A stretch of 64,000 nucleotides of DNA from Alligator mississippiensis (GCF_030867095.1 NC_081833.1:74343395-74407394), one strand, 5' to 3'; positions 1 through 23,500 are shown, counted from the first letter of the stretch. Numbers and translations are program-made. Notes: a model not told the origin generated them from the sequence alone.

Positions 1-1705
1 TTCTAGGCATATGTTTATTAAAAAAAACCCCACAAACCAGCCTCCATAATAGCACTTTTCGAGATAGGCAGGATTAATTTGATCGTGCTGTGAAATCATG
101 AATTTTTTCTGGCTAATAAAAATTTCCACCGTGTTGCCTTGGAGTATGGTGCCTTTCTGTTGTTATTATTAAAGGATAGGGATAAGGACAGTGTTTACAA
201 TGAACTAAAATAAAGCGTCACGCCTCATTTGCCTTGAAGGCAATGCTGGTCCCGGAGATATTCTCTGCTTCTACACTCAATCTTTCCGCTGAAGCCAACC
301 ATCACATATAAACCGCTTATTCCTGGATTTTGATGCCGTCTGCTAATAAACACACTTGTGCAAACACACAATCGACTCAATCTTCTCCAAGAAAATACTG
401 TCCAATTTGGGAACTGAAGTTGGATTCTGATCAGAGCCCAGTCGAGTCGAAAGTTGGTTTGGATGCAGTTCTTCTCCCCCACTCCCGAAAAGCAGCAATA
501 CGAGCTGGAAACGGGGCTGAAACGTGGTTACTAGAGATGGACAGCATGGCCCCGCAAGGTGCCCTTTGGGGTCTCAGCTCCCTCAGGGTTGAGCATCTTC
601 CAGGGACGAGGCCTCGGGGAGCGAGCAGGACAGAAAGCAGCAACTTCCCGCAATGCTTCTGTACCGAGCATCCGAGCGCCTCCTGCTCCACCAAAGCGGT
701 GCTGGAGGAAGCAAAGAGGTTTAAAATGGTGAAGGGAGCCTCCTTCAATCAGAAAGCATGACACCAAAACGCACCCTAAAGCCACAGCGACTTGCTCTGC
801 GAACAGTGCGAAGCACTTGCATCCATAATGCCATCTCGAAATATGTAACAGCACCTCTAATCACAGAGCTCCTAGGAAAACTGTTGTGATGCTTGTTAGA
901 GCTCAGATGCTGCAGCAAAAGGGGTCAAGGGAGACCATCGATTAGATAGAAAAACACATAGCAAAGGGATCTGCTATGCTCTCAAGCAAGATCCCAGGGA
1001 TCGGGGTTGACCGTCGGGTTTTGGGGGTGTGAATGGGAGCTGTCTGCCCACAGGGAAGCAAAGAGATGCAAACAGAGGGACTGCATAGCTTAGCCATTTA
1101 CATCTCAGACCGACGAGAGCGATTCAGCTTCCTTAGGACCTTGGAAGAGATAAGGGCTCGCTGCGCTGGGCTCTTGCATGCACAAATAGCAAGAGAGAAT
1201 CCTTCCTCTCCTCCCAGCCTTCTTTCCTTTCTGTTTTAAGCGCAGCCAACAGCATGGGTGGAAAAAGCTGCTCTCACTAGGAACAGCCTTCCCCCAATAT
1301 CACTACTGAGTCCCACATAACCAAATCAGCAGTGCTGTCCTGGCAGAAGGCACACTCTAATTCTTGCCTCCCATATGGTGTGATCTGCTGCTGCAGGGGA
1401 TGGTTTGCCTGCTACAATTTTTCATCTCCACGCATTTATTCACAGCAATACAGGGCCTGGGTAAAGCTGCTGCTACACCTGCCAGCTGAAGCCTCATAAC
1501 AGAAGGGCAGATAGTGCAACCTGACTCCAACGTGTCTGCAGCGTGCCCAGCGGCTTCAAAACACCGCGCTCATTCATATTTCTGACTCCAGTTACTCTGA
1601 AAACAAACTTACTCAGGCAATGGCTCCAAAATGTATGATCTCTAGCAAAAGGAATCGATTTTGCCTTTGTATCCATGCTTTGGATAATCCCCGCCGGTTT
1701 AATAG

Positions 1706-1957
1706 TAGGGTGACCAGATGTCCTGGATTCGCTGGGACAGTCCTGGGTTTTCTAGGCTGTCTCAGCATCCCGGTTCTTAAAATTTAAGCAAAAGTCCAGG
1801 ACTGGCAGAGCCCGCGCGGTGCCCAGCCTGGCCCAACCCTCAGTGAGAAAACCACCGTGCTCCCAACAGCTGATCTGCCTCTACCCACTACCATACACTG
1901 CCCCGGCACCCGCTCCACCCCTGCCTTCATTTCCCCAAAATATTTATGGCCACCCTA
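1706..1957. mobile_element. hAT-like nonautonomous MITE
   Basis: This is a 252-bp element. Its left end, TAGGGTGACCAGATGTCC, and right end, TGGCCACCCTA, are near-perfect inverted repeats, of the GGTGACCAGATGTCC type widespread in turtle and crocodilian genomes. No clean 8-bp target duplication is visible, so it is old. There is no transposase. Confidence 0.7.
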
Positions 1958-2055
1958 CTTAAAAACATAGGTCCCGATCTGACAACCACTTAAGCACGTG
2001 CATAAGCAAGCCGATGATTTTATGAAGTCGTGAGAAGCGATTTTTTCCACCGTCC

Positions 2056-2360
2056 TCAGCACTGGTGAAGCCTCACCTGGCGTACCGCGGCCAGTTCTGG
2101 ACACCACGCTTCAAGATGCGGATCGAGTCCAGGCAACGGCCACAAAAATGAGTTGACATCTAGGAAACGTGACGCATAAATCTTCAAATACATCAAGTTG
2201 CTGCTAAAACTATTCTCCGTATCCACAGGGGACAACGCAAGAAGGAGGGATCTGAATCTGGAACAAGGGAAATTTACTGGGGATATTTGGCAGGAATCGA
2301 GTTTTATCGGTAAACGGTGATTTCGCCTCGCACGCACAGACCCGCAAAAATGCATTTCCA
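2056..2360 (+). mobile_element. CR1 LINE fragment (end of ORF2), degraded
   Basis: The sequence follows the familiar CR1 path: GCACTGGTGAAGCCTCACCTGG, then a CCAGTTCTGGACACCACG-like stretch, and later TTCTCCGTATCCACAGGGGACA. It has stops and indels. The likely continuation is at 2931-3085. Confidence 0.6.
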
Positions 2361-2930
2361 TTGTTAATAATCAAAATTTATAGAAAGGGGGATGTATATT
2401 TATTTATAGAAATAAATATATAGAAATGATAGAATAGAAAAGATGTAAAATGTATAGAAATGAAGGCTGATGGAGCGTGTGATGACTGGGGGAGCAGTCC
2501 TACATGACGGCGCTGACTGTAGTTTGGACGGCAACTCCCAGAAACCCCAAGGGACTGGGAACAAAGGAAGAAGTGACAAAGGGGATGGAGGAGCTATCGG
2601 CGAGCAGAACGGGGACTGACGGCAGCTCTGCCACGCAGCGGGTGGCAGTCCTAATGTAGCTACATTTGTCACAGCGGGCGGTTAAACTGCACTATAATAA
2701 TAGGTATTTTTGTCTCATTTCAATAATGGGTTGCAAAAGAAAATCTATAGAGAAATACTGCGGTGAATACCATGGCTGTCATTAATAAATTGTCTGCCCC
2801 CCACATCTCTAATTCCAGGCAATGCTGAAGATTTAAAAATCGCTAAAAATCAAAATAAATGCTTAAAAATAAACGTGGATATTATCCGTCGAAATTATTA
2901 AATACAAATCTAATTCTGCCAAGCCTAGAT

Positions 2931-3085
2931 ATTAGGAAGCACGGTCTAACCCTGAGGGAGAGTTAGCATTGGGATAGACGACCTGAAGAGGCTGTGGAGC
3001 GCAGCGCTGGAGCAGCTTAGACGAGCACTTGCCGGGGATGGATTCGACGGGGCTCAGATGCGACTCCAGGTCCTTCTCAGCCCTG
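2931..3085 (+). mobile_element. CR1 LINE 3' fragment, degraded
   Basis: It reads through GACCTGAAGAGGCTGTGGAG, CTGGAGCAGCTTAGACGAGC and GCCGGGGATGG, the usual tail-proximal CR1 order (an R-L-E-Q-like reading, then the K-H-L-x-G-like reading). It lies about 570 bp downstream of the 2056-2360 fragment in the same orientation, so the two may be halves of one copy. Confidence 0.5.
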
Positions 3086-4175
3086 CTCTTCTGTGACTGT
3101 GTACCTTGACTCACATGAGCATTTCCATAGATGTCAATGGAAATGCACCAGTAAGTTATGCATGCACACACACAACCGGTGCCCTAGAAAGCAGATAAAA
3201 CCAGGGAAACGAAGTGCCACATGTTCAACACCCTGGCAGGAAAGAAAGAAAGAAAAAAAATCGAACACTGCAGATCGGATCTGCTTTGTCCTTTCTCTCC
3301 CCCTTCCCCTGCAGACTGTAATCAAGATGCCACAGGAAAAAGCACAGAGGCAGCAGAAACTTGATTTTCACACTCAGTCAGGTTAGCATTAAAACAAAGA
3401 CGGTCTCCTCCCAGCCTCCTCCGCGCAATCTCTTATTAACGCAGATATTGGCTCTCTTCCCAAGGAGGAGGCGGAGATGCACTTTGTTTTTTTATTGTAA
3501 CAGCAGGACCAGAGCACATGGGCTTTCATGAAATGCCGACCAGGCTGAGAGGGAGTGTGGGGGGGACCGAAGAGAGAGCGCATTGCAAGCTGCAGGGTCC
3601 CAGGCTCCCAGCGGGAATGTGAAACGCAACAGGAACAGCGCTGGCTCGCCCATGAAATGTTTACGTGTCTAGTTTTAAATGCATGCCATTTGCATGGCAG
3701 CAAAATGCCCATGCAACCCAGTGACTTGCGCCAATACGTCACCTGGATAATACACCAGCAGCGAGAGCCAGCCACAGAGCAGGTTGTCATGCCCTCCCAG
3801 TTGAAAGGGGTCCCGAGAGCCTGTTCCTGCCCAAAGATAACCTCAGAGTTGATATATCAGTCCTGTGCCACCGGGCAAAGTACTACATACCCCAACTCCT
3901 GCCCACATCAGCCAAACTGCATGAATGATACTAAATATCCCATCCTACCCTATTTGCTGGTTGTATCTACCCACTAGAAGCCTAAAGTCCAGATCTCTTT
4001 CCACTGTAGAAAGCATATGGACATCTAATATAGTCCACCAACCACCTCCGTACTGAGTCAAAATGGTCGAGTACCTACAGACAGAAGTCTAATCCTGGAA
4101 AAGGCAGGTTAGTGCAGATCATGGGCATTCAACACCTGGCAGGCATGTTCTTCTAATGAAACACATAATGACTTT

Positions 4176-4383
4176 CATAGATGTCATAGACATTAGAGCT
4201 GGAAGGGACCTCGCAAGACCAGCGGGTCCAGCCCCCTGCCCCAAGGGGCAGGAAGTCAGCTGGGGTCCAAGGATCCCAGCAAGATAAGCATCCAAAGCGA
4301 TTTTGTCTCAGCGGATGCAGAAGCACATGCCTGGGATCGCCTCCATGAGGGTCAGGGACTCTCGGGGGGTCCCGCCAGCTGCC
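4176..4383 (-). mobile_element. CR1 LINE 3' end, minus orientation
   Basis: It starts with TCATAGATGTCATAGACATT, then AGCTGGAAGGGACCTCGCAA and GGTCCAGCCCCCTGCC. This is the reverse complement of the standard CR1 3' untranslated tail of crocodilians. The element runs toward higher coordinates with decreasing similarity. Confidence 0.75.
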
Positions 4384-6349
4384 CAGGGTGTTGTCCAGCC
4401 AGGGTCAGCAAAGACAGGGCTGGCTGTAGGAACTCAGGGCTGCAACCACCTATTTCTTCTCGTGGAACAGGACTGCAACACAGCATTCGTTTGCAAGAGG
4501 AAAATCCCCACTCCCCCATGCAGAGATGGACGTACACAGACTCTGCAAACCAATATGGATAGATCAGCTTGTGGGGAACCACAACCACCCCCTGAAGAAG
4601 CCGGTTCAGAGCTTTCACCTTCCAAAGAACCATCGTTCTGGATGGGTTCGCTCAGCACCAAGTCCCACCACACCAACTGAGCTCACCAAAGCGAATCACA
4701 CTTCCCCTTTGCATTATCAGATCAACCCTTTGAGGTCCGGGATTAATTCAGATCACATTGGCATCTTGGTGCTGCCTTGCTGTGCTATCGGTCTGGGCTA
4801 GATAACTCTCCTGGGCTACTGGAAAGGACAGGGATTCAGACAGTCAAAAGCCTGAACCTCAGGCCAGGAGGCGTCCCTTTACCTGCCCCTTTGCATCAGA
4901 ACTGGCCACCACCATATGCCTACTGCACCTTGCACACCTGGGTTTTTAAGTAAAAAAATAGATGGTCCAAAGTCAATCCTGTTGAGCTAGCATGGCTAAG
5001 GCGGGCTGGGTCCTGCAGCCGATGACACGCAAGGGCTGGCATCACATCTGGCTGCTTCTGACACCCCAGCCCAAGTGACCACACAGCCATTTACAGGTAG
5101 GTCAACTGAGGTCAGTCATAAAGCATCTTTTCTGCTTGACAATACCTGGAGGCTTCTGAGCACGACACTAACATACAGAGTAAAGCCTCCTACCTCATCT
5201 TGCAGGGCAGCCTTAATACCCCTCCAGCTGACAGATGGGACGCCAAGATGCAGAGTTAAGGCTTGTCTCCATTGCAACAGCTTGATGGGGTTTGTACCCT
5301 CAAGGTCGTCTAGCCTAGCTGCCCCCTAGGACTCAAGTAGACGGCACCAGAGCATATAGGCAGATGAGGAACTGCTGCAGCTCAAGCTGCTGTATCCCCC
5401 CGTTGCTCTCTTGGGGTTAGGAGCACTCCAACTTCAACCCACGTACCTGAGGGGCAAAGCTAGCTCAAGCTTAAAACACCTCTTGACAGGACACGAACTG
5501 GGACGTGAAAAAAGAGATGAGTAAGGGATGAAATTCATGTCATAATCCTTGCTAACCAATTCCCAGGTGACTTGCCCTGGGTTAGAAAAGGCATCTGTGG
5601 CAGTCAGGAGCCGGACACAGATCTCCTGCGTCTTCAGCCAGTGTTTCACCCACAAAGTCATCCTCTCGTGGATGCAGGGACCGGCACCCAAAGGGCAGGG
5701 AGGTACTACTGTGCAAAAGATTTCTGCTGTCACGCTGCTGGGTCGAAGGCAGCCTAAGCTGCCTACATCCAAGAGCTTTGATGTTTAAGCTGGTCTTTCA
5801 AATAAGAAGCAGAGAGGGGACCCCCAAAGTTGCTTACAGCACAGTCACGTGACTATGCAAGGCAGCATGATCCTCCTAGGACAGTACCGTGCCTCCATGG
5901 CGAATGCCTCTACTACAAGTGAGCTCAAAACAGAGGCAAAATCCCTCCAGGGGCCTGGACAGATGGAAAAACAGAAGAGAGGTCCATTAAAGTGGAGGGA
6001 GGCTTCTCTTTGCAGACGGAGAGGAGACTAAACCAGAGGGGACAGTGCTGGTGCTGACAGACCATGGCAAAGCATAGGCTGGAGGGTGCTGCAGACCTTT
6101 TTTTGCTAACAAAGGGCTTTGGTCTCGCTGCCTGAGACAGCAGCCCTTATTTTCTCCTTATTTCTGGAGCCAGGCCCCAGGGGACTCAAGGCATAGCCAC
6201 CTTTTGTAGCATGCGCACCAGGAGAAATAATCAGCAGAGCCCCAAAGAAAGACAGGCAGCAAGCTGGGAAATCAGGCAGCCACACCAGGGACCGCGCTGG
6301 GCCCCAACAGGCTGAAGTCAACACGGGTCGCCGCAGAACATCTCACTTA

Positions 6350-16213
<9,864 letters not shown>

Positions 16214-16400
16214 GCTTTCAGCTTGGGTTTTGCAAATCAGGGGACCCTCTGTGCAATGCTGCCCCCTCCCCCAGCTCCTGGGGAGCTCACATGGCAATGC
16301 AAAGCAAGGTCATTTCCGAGAGGAAGAGGTCATTTCCTGCCTGGGTCTGCAATAAAAAGCAGGATCCCAGCCTGAGCCCTGCAAAGATATAGGGCTATTG
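16214..16400 (-). promoter_or_regulatory. KLHDC4 5' UTR / proximal upstream region
   Basis: This lies directly upstream of the KLHDC4 start. Two copies of an 11-bp word (AGGTCATTTCC on the plus strand; GGAAATGACC on the gene strand) sit 20 bp apart at 16307-16317 and 16327-16337; the gene-strand core resembles an ETS half-site (GGAAATG) followed by TGACC. A pyrimidine-rich splice-acceptor-like stretch, CTTTTTATTGCAG, ends at 16347. If used, it would make 16214-16346 part of a second exon behind an upstream noncoding exon. There is no CpG island here. No start site can be fixed from sequence alone. Confidence 0.3.
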
Positions 16401-16478
16401 CCATCTACTGGGTGGCTGGCTTCAAACATCAGCTTGCAGCATTTTTCTCCCCTTTCCTTTCTCAGCTAAGAGAGCTGG

Positions 16479-16516
16479 CTTTATTTTATTTTATTTTATT
16501 TTATTTTATTTTATTT
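16479..16516. repeat. (TTTTA)n pentanucleotide microsatellite
   Basis: About seven perfect units lie about 270 bp upstream of the KLHDC4 start codon. Confidence 0.9.
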
Positions 16517-19500
16517 ACCTTTCTGGGAGTTCATTGTAGATTTTTGCAAAGATGCATGGGTTTCAATCCAGCTAGTTTTGAAAATCAGGTTGGGTTTAAA
16601 TGCAAAGGGTTTTTTTTTTCCCCTTTTGTTCAGCCGCTAACACCTATGAAACTAGAAAATGAAGGGTTTTTTTTCCCCAAAAAACAAATTAATAGAATAA
16701 TTATCTTTTTCCCTGACATCCGTTTTAAAAGCCTCCAGGATCCAGAGCAATCGGGGCTCGTGGTAGAGGCGATGTCTTGGCTACAACCTGGGTCTCGAGG
16801 GCCTTTGGACGTCTAATCCATTGATCTGCGACAGCTTTTTTCTATGGGACCCATCATTTTTATAGATAAAAACGGATAGAGTTAATAAGCCGAGTTTCTA
16901 GGCACGTCACCTGGAAACTGTGGGATATTTGCAATGTTTGGACTATCTACCTATATCTGAATCTCAGTGCTTGCCGGATACAAAAAAGCAAAGAGAGAAA
17001 TGATGCTGGGAAAAAAATCTTGGGGGGCAGATGATACAAATCCCGCCAAGCATTTGTTGGTCTGGTTGTCTTCCTTTTGTGAGGCCTCTCTTGGAGGTCG
17101 TTTTGAGCCTTTTGTTACGGTCTGGTTTTCTAATAAGTTTTTTAAGGAAAAAAAAAAAAAAGTCTTGAAAAATACTGTGGTTATTATAAAGCTAGGATGG
17201 TGTTTAGGCCAGGAAAATGAACAGAAAAATTGAGGATATAATGAGTAGGGCAGATCCGCTCCTGTGAAATCAGGGCTGATTTGCACCAGCTGGGAAAATT
17301 GCTGGGTTTTTTTTGTTCTCTCAAAGAGAAAAAGCATAGGTGAAATCCTGGCCCTTGGATTCATCTAAGGAAATTTTGCCATAGGCTTTAAGGATTTTAG
17401 CCTTATATTTTAAACTAAAAAAAAAAAAAAGGCCACAGAAAAAACAAAACAAAACAGGAAAAGTATCTCAGGGTATTTAAACCCTGAAGGAGCTCTTCAG
17501 CACTCTGGGGAGCAAAAGTTTTTTCAAAACTTTATTTCCCATCCTCAATTTCTGTATGGATGTCGGAGGTTGAGAGAGAAATTCCAGGGCTTTTTCGAAC
17601 GAGCCGCTGCCAAGGACTTGCACAGACCAAAACTTTTGTGGTAGCAATTCTGGTCTCTCCCCCGCGTTATAATAACACACATCCAGATGCAGCCGTGGCC
17701 TCGCAAAAGAAACCTTTGCTGGAGACAGGAGACTGGTGCCTCGTGCGTCCAGGAGCGCCGCAGCCGCCCTTGTACACGCAGCCCCGCTCTCACAAATGGC
17801 AAATGCACTCTCGCTCACGTGGGCTCCGCAGGCAAGTGCACACACGGATGTGGTCACAAGCATTCATGCAAGCATCCTTCCCCCCCAGATGGCAGACAGA
17901 TGTGCGACGGTTGTGCAAATCTTACTCCTAATGCTATGCAGCTGATAGATGGATGCGGGCAGACACGCACATGCATGCACAGATGTCCCCCTTGTCAGAG
18001 GTGACGTGTGTCGGGGGTGCAGGTGGCACACACCCCTCCAGATTTCTGCATTGGGTGCCAGGGTCTGCCAGCAGTGGGCACGGTGGCCACCCCGTGGCAT
18101 TGTGCCATTGTCATATAAAACCCTTTCTGATCTTCAGTGCAGTCATGCAAGGGGACGGCAAACACATTCTTTGGCATTTTTTCTTCTGTTTTGACTTGAG
18201 GGGTTGCGCTGTTGGGTTTTTTGATTTTTTTGGCACGGGGAACGGGGACAAATGTGCCAACAGGAACCACGGCGGAGGTTGCAATTTGCCAGCGTGCGCA
18301 GATCGCGTTTTGTGATACGAAAGGCTCCGGCAGCCCATCCGGAGCGGACCCACGCAGCTTTCACTGTGTTATTTTTGATGTTCATAGAGTGGTTAATCCT
18401 CCTGCCTCGGCCAAGCAAAGCATAACACGCATGAAGGCTTCGTGTCTGGGCCGTGTTCAATAACTGCACTGAAGAACAGAACTGAGTCTCAAGTTCTTGT
18501 TCCCACAAGTCCTTTTCTGCGCTTTCACACTTGACTTCTTTCCCCCTTGATAACGCTTCCTAAAGCCTGTTGCAAGGAAGGAAGGAAGGAATGCAATAGG
18601 TATAGCAGGAGGCCCCAACTGCATTGCTATGCTAGAAAGCAAGTATCTTCTACTATCCAAATAGTGAGGAAAACCCAGAATCACTTTTAAAAACCAGCAT
18701 AAAATGATCATGGTGCAATCTTCGAGTAGTAACTATGCAAAGCAAGAGAGCTGGGTCTGGAGCTGTAGTCCGAGCCCCGGTAGTCTGGCAGGGCTACAGA
18801 GGTTGCACGTGGTTTAGAGAGGGAGCAGCTTATTTCAGGACTGGAACAAGGGCTCACCTCTAATGACGATACCTGTATTGGCACATGCTCCTGGGTAGAA
18901 ATGAAAGTTCATATTTCATAGGATTTTACAGAGGGGTCAATAGATGGACAAACCCTCTGGGCAGCAGCTCTTAGCTGGTAGGGGTCTCAGCTCTCCTGCG
19001 AGGCTGTGACGATGCAAATTACTTTAGACGGAGGCAGGGGCTCAGGTTTCCTGTGGTCAAAGTTGTTTCCTGCTTGGGAAAATATGAAGATATCATTTTT
19101 TTTAAATTGCCTAAAATTTGATCTCATCCACACCCTGGATACCTAGAGTCCAATAGGGGCTTGCTGCTTTCTCGTACCTGCAGAGGCAGCTCAATTAGCT
19201 GGCCCGCTGCAAACTCAGTAACACGGGGTTGTTCTGTTCGGATTGATAGGCAGCGGTTAAAAACATCACCCCCCAACATTACAGCTGCCCTTTCATTTGC
19301 CTCCTGTGTCCTTAACGTGAAATTTTATTTTAATGGCTTTCAAGCAACAGAGTGAGAAAAGCGTGACCCTCTTCACCGAAATGCGTCTGTAATCCAGACA
19401 AGGACTCTGAAACAACCTCCATTTAGATCTATTAACTCATTTGTCACCAGCTAGGCTTACTTATCTTCTTTAATATCTCAGCAAAACTCCCTTGCCTCTC

Positions 19501-20505
19501 AACTGCATTGCTTCCTTAGGGCTTTTGCAATCTAATCCAACTTGGAGCAGAGATGGAAATGCAAAGAACAGAGTCAAACCAGGTGGTTTAAAAAATCACA
19601 TTTGTGTTTATGAATGGCGCTGCTGCGGTGTTTGAAGACTACAGCCAGAAGGGCAGCACTAGGATGGCAGTATGGACTGATATACCAGGATGCTTAGGGA
19701 TAGGAGGGGGTGGATTCAATAAAGTAAAATCCCAGCTGACTTCCACCCAGATGTAGATAAGGTAACTCAACAGATCTCTTCTACCTCTATGGGAACCAGT
19801 TTTCAAACTAAGTTGCTTCTATTCAGGCAATTTTTGGTGCCTAAAGCAGGGATTTAAGCAACTAACTTTTGGCATTGAAGGCTGAAGATTTTTGCACATT
19901 ATAATCTGCCCACCCATTCCCTGCATGATTCATTTCTAAATTAGTTTACTGAGGAGGGAAGGTGCGTGAAGACCGAAGCCTTTCTTCGCCTGCAGAACAG
20001 GTGCGGCATGAGCAGCACCAACACGGATTTCCCCGCGGTACCGCAGCCTGCTTCTCCCAGCGTCTCGTCACACGGCACATAAAAAGACCACTTGCAAGCA
20101 AGCAAAAAAACTCTTCCGCTGGCACAATTTCTAGCATAGATGCTGGTGATTTATGGCAGGAAAGCCTTAGGGGAAAGAAAAGATTGGGTAAAGATTTACC
20201 CAACTGAAAGCATCACAGATTTCCTGGCTTGCCAAGGACAGCACAAGTCCTGGTTTCCACGGCCTTTTAACATCCAAAGCCACTTTTGCTGAAAATGGGC
20301 CCAAATAATGCTAACTGGTTTTAATTGCCTTCAAAAGGCGAACACCTTCTCCTCTACCAAACGCGATAAAAGGTCGTGGGTTAGTTCAGCTGAGCCATTA
20401 GATCCAGATGTCAGATGGGAAGGACTTTCTATCACTGTGGATTGCACTGATATTGAAAATGGACACCAAGGAGATAAGCGTCTCCGCTCAGTAATTCTGC
20501 TTCCT

Positions 20506-20507
<2 letters not shown>
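16517..20507. other. Intergenic sequence upstream of KLHDC4
   Basis: No gene is recognised. CpG dinucleotides are somewhat denser at about 17560-18340 than in the flanks, which could mark a distal promoter, but no transcript signal is certain. Confidence 0.6.

Positions 20508-20535
<28 letters not shown>
20508..20535. repeat. (CA)14 microsatellite
   Basis: An uninterrupted CA tract in intergenic sequence. Confidence 0.95.
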
Positions 20536-20538
<3 letters not shown>

Positions 20539-23500
20539 CTTTTGGAAGAAAAAAAGTTTTAAATCCTATTCAGATGCCCTATGCAGTTGCCATTGGAGTT
20601 ATTCATTATTCTAACGTAGAAGTCAACGACTGCTGGTTTCATGGCAGAGTAACCAAATATATTCCTGTGCATGTCGCTTGCTTCCCACGCAGGAAGAAAG
20701 TTTCCTTTTCTCTTTAAAAGTTTCTAAAACAAGGTTTTGCTACGGTGAATGCAGTCGCCCTTTCGTCTCTGCTTGCTGTGAACATTTTTTTGACAGCTGC
20801 CCTGTTCATGCTGTTTCAGTGGCCCAGGCCCAGTGTTACTGAGCTCCTGGGTATTTAGCAGTTCAGCTTTAAAATCCCTTCTGATTAACAGGAAAAAAAA
20901 TACTCAGCAATCACACAGGCTTTCTGTCTATATGTCTTCATGTTATAACATCTCGCACACTGCTGTCTGGGGCCCGTGCATGCCAGCTCCCAGAATGGGA
21001 GTCAGAAACCAGACATTGTAAAGAGACCTGTGCTGTCTATCATGCACGGACTAGTCCATGCTAAAGAAAAATACAACATTTCCAAGCATGTTTCAGAGGT
21101 CACTAGAAAAGCCACTCTGAATTCTTTATCAGTTAGCTTAGTGAACTATGAATTAGCCCACCTCTGCTTCTTGCAAAGCATTTCATCTTCATTCTGTAAT
21201 GCAGTAGGGTTCGGGGTATCACAACACAGGCGGGCTGATTTCAAATGAAAGTCATTCTCCTTTTAAAGAAAAAAAAAAACCCTCTTAGATTGCTTTTGTT
21301 TTCTTTTGTCTTGATGCACATTTTATTTCGAAATGCCGAACTGTGAATCAGAGGCACCTCCTTTCGAATATACTATAGGCAACGTTTTCAAAGGTAAGAG
21401 CCTAAAACGAGCCTCCCACACTCTTACATAGGTATCTAACTGCAGCTGACTTCTAGACATCCCAATTTCTATTGATCTCATGGGTGCTCAGGACTTTTGA
21501 AAAGCTGCTCACTTGATCGAGAAGCACAGATCAGGATGTGGGGGTCAAGCTTTCGGCCCCTGTGTTTGAAAAGCTTGGCCCAGTAGCCCAGCACACAGCA
21601 GTTGACTTGAATTTTTGCAAAAGCGCATGGGTGAGCACTGCGGACTGCAGTGTTTTATGTTCGGAAAAGTCCAATTCGACCCAGACGTACCCTCGTAAAA
21701 CCAGGCTGAACTTGCTCCAGACGATTTAATACTCTGTAGGGCTCCACTCAGGCTCTAACACCTTGCTCATCACCATCACTGCGGCGTGCCTCCCATTAGG
21801 CAAGATGACTAATATCTCTCACATGCTTGTTCTGTCTTCTCCCCAGGAGCAGGAGCGTTTGAAGTGGAGTATTTTGCTTTGCCGTGCGTGTTTGTCATGC
21901 ACACCTACACATGCACACATTGTTGTATGTTTATATCACAGAAGGCGAGATCAAAGAAATACACTTTGTGCTCGGTGCAGGGTTTGTGATGAGCCTTATC
22001 GCTCCTCGGGAAATTCAATCTTTCCATGCACCAGCCTCCAAGAAACCTGGCTCTTGCACTGACTCCCCTAATTGTACTTCTGTGGTGCCAAAAGAGCTGA
22101 GCTGTGAATGAATCACACTCTTCTATCCACAGCCTCAGCAAATCTTTTATGTACCATGGACACAGAGCATTGAGCATCTTAAAGGAGGACCATGACTTTG
22201 ATTTGATGATCCCCAGGCGCAGTGTAGGGAATAGAGGACAGGTCTGATGTGCTCATAGTAGCCTGCATTGCTGAGATGTGCTGCAATAGTCCCATAGGAG
22301 TTTCCCAAGGGCTGAAGGCTTCATGTCTACGTATATGGCAGCGAGAGGTGATGGAGGCATAAATAACTTAAGGTTAGGTCACAGTTTGCCAGGATGAAAT
22401 GGAGTCTCCCGAGGTTGCGGGAGGTCTGATCATTTTAAAAACTAGGTCCCAAATCTTTATGCGACTTCTTGTAACCAATGTTAGGGTCCATTTTGCAGAA
22501 GAGCCCTTGCAGGGTTCTCCTTCTGCATTACTGACTTTTTCTGACATATCCCTTTAGAAAAGCTCAGGCCCCTACAGAGGCTGATGGCGTGGGAGAAAAC
22601 GAGAATGCTTCACAACCTGGGGGATGTGGACAGAGCTGCGTTCTTGCTACCGGCTTATTTGTGTCCATTCACCTTCAGGTGAAGCACTGAGTTCGATGAT
22701 GGTCTTCCCAAAAGGGCAACTGTAGAGACTGGCCCAGCTTGCAGCACTTAGACGTGGATCTGAACTTCAGAGAGAAAGATCATTTAGCTCCAGGCAGAGG
22801 TGCTGAGTACGTGGGGTCCTCCTCGGGAAGAGAGCTGTCACCTGAAATGCATAAAACTTTCCTCATGTCCGTCATTTTAGGACCTCCCTGGCAAAAATAA
22901 AAGTTAGCACCTATGGCTCCAGGTCCATTACAGATTCCAGCACCGTACATGACGTTCAGGGCTCAATCCAAAGTTTGGAGTTCGGTTCAAAACTGTAGGA
23001 CCACTGGACCAAATTAATTCTTGATGTAACTAAGGTTTTATCAGGGAAGTAAAGACGAATTTGCCCAGTGTTTGGACTTGTATACTGAGTCCTAAGGAAT
23101 CTTTAATGAACATATTAAATAGGACCTATGAGCAAAGAATTAGCAGATAGCATAGATATCTACTATTAACATCTACTCGGATGTAATGACATTTCACAAG
23201 GTCCCTGTCTAGCAACGTGCTGCAGCTTTGATATACCGAGGATGCATTTGTCAGAGGCTCCACTTCCACGGATCCAGAGTCTTGCTGTGAGACTGAAGGA
23301 CTTTGGGCTCGGCCATGGACACCAGCAGCAAAATGGTACCGTCTTTCTGATTTTTTCCCATCAGGGCGGCTCTGCTAAAAACCTGGTGGCAAAACTCAGC
23401 CTTGACTAGGTGTAAAACATAATAATTATACCAAAAGTATTAAATAGTTCGTTACGCACAAAGGTACTGGATCTTTATTAGCAGTTTCCAATGCTGTTTG

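Noticed and set aside
2056..2361. 101-codon minus-strand frame
   Set aside because: It lies on the wrong strand of a decayed CR1 fragment.
16290..16298. Upstream start for KLHDC4 near 16297
   Set aside because: The in-frame codon is TTG, and the nearby ATG at 16292 is out of frame and followed at once by TGA.
18574..18590. GGAA repeat as an ETS-responsive microsatellite
   Set aside because: Only about four units; too short to suggest function.
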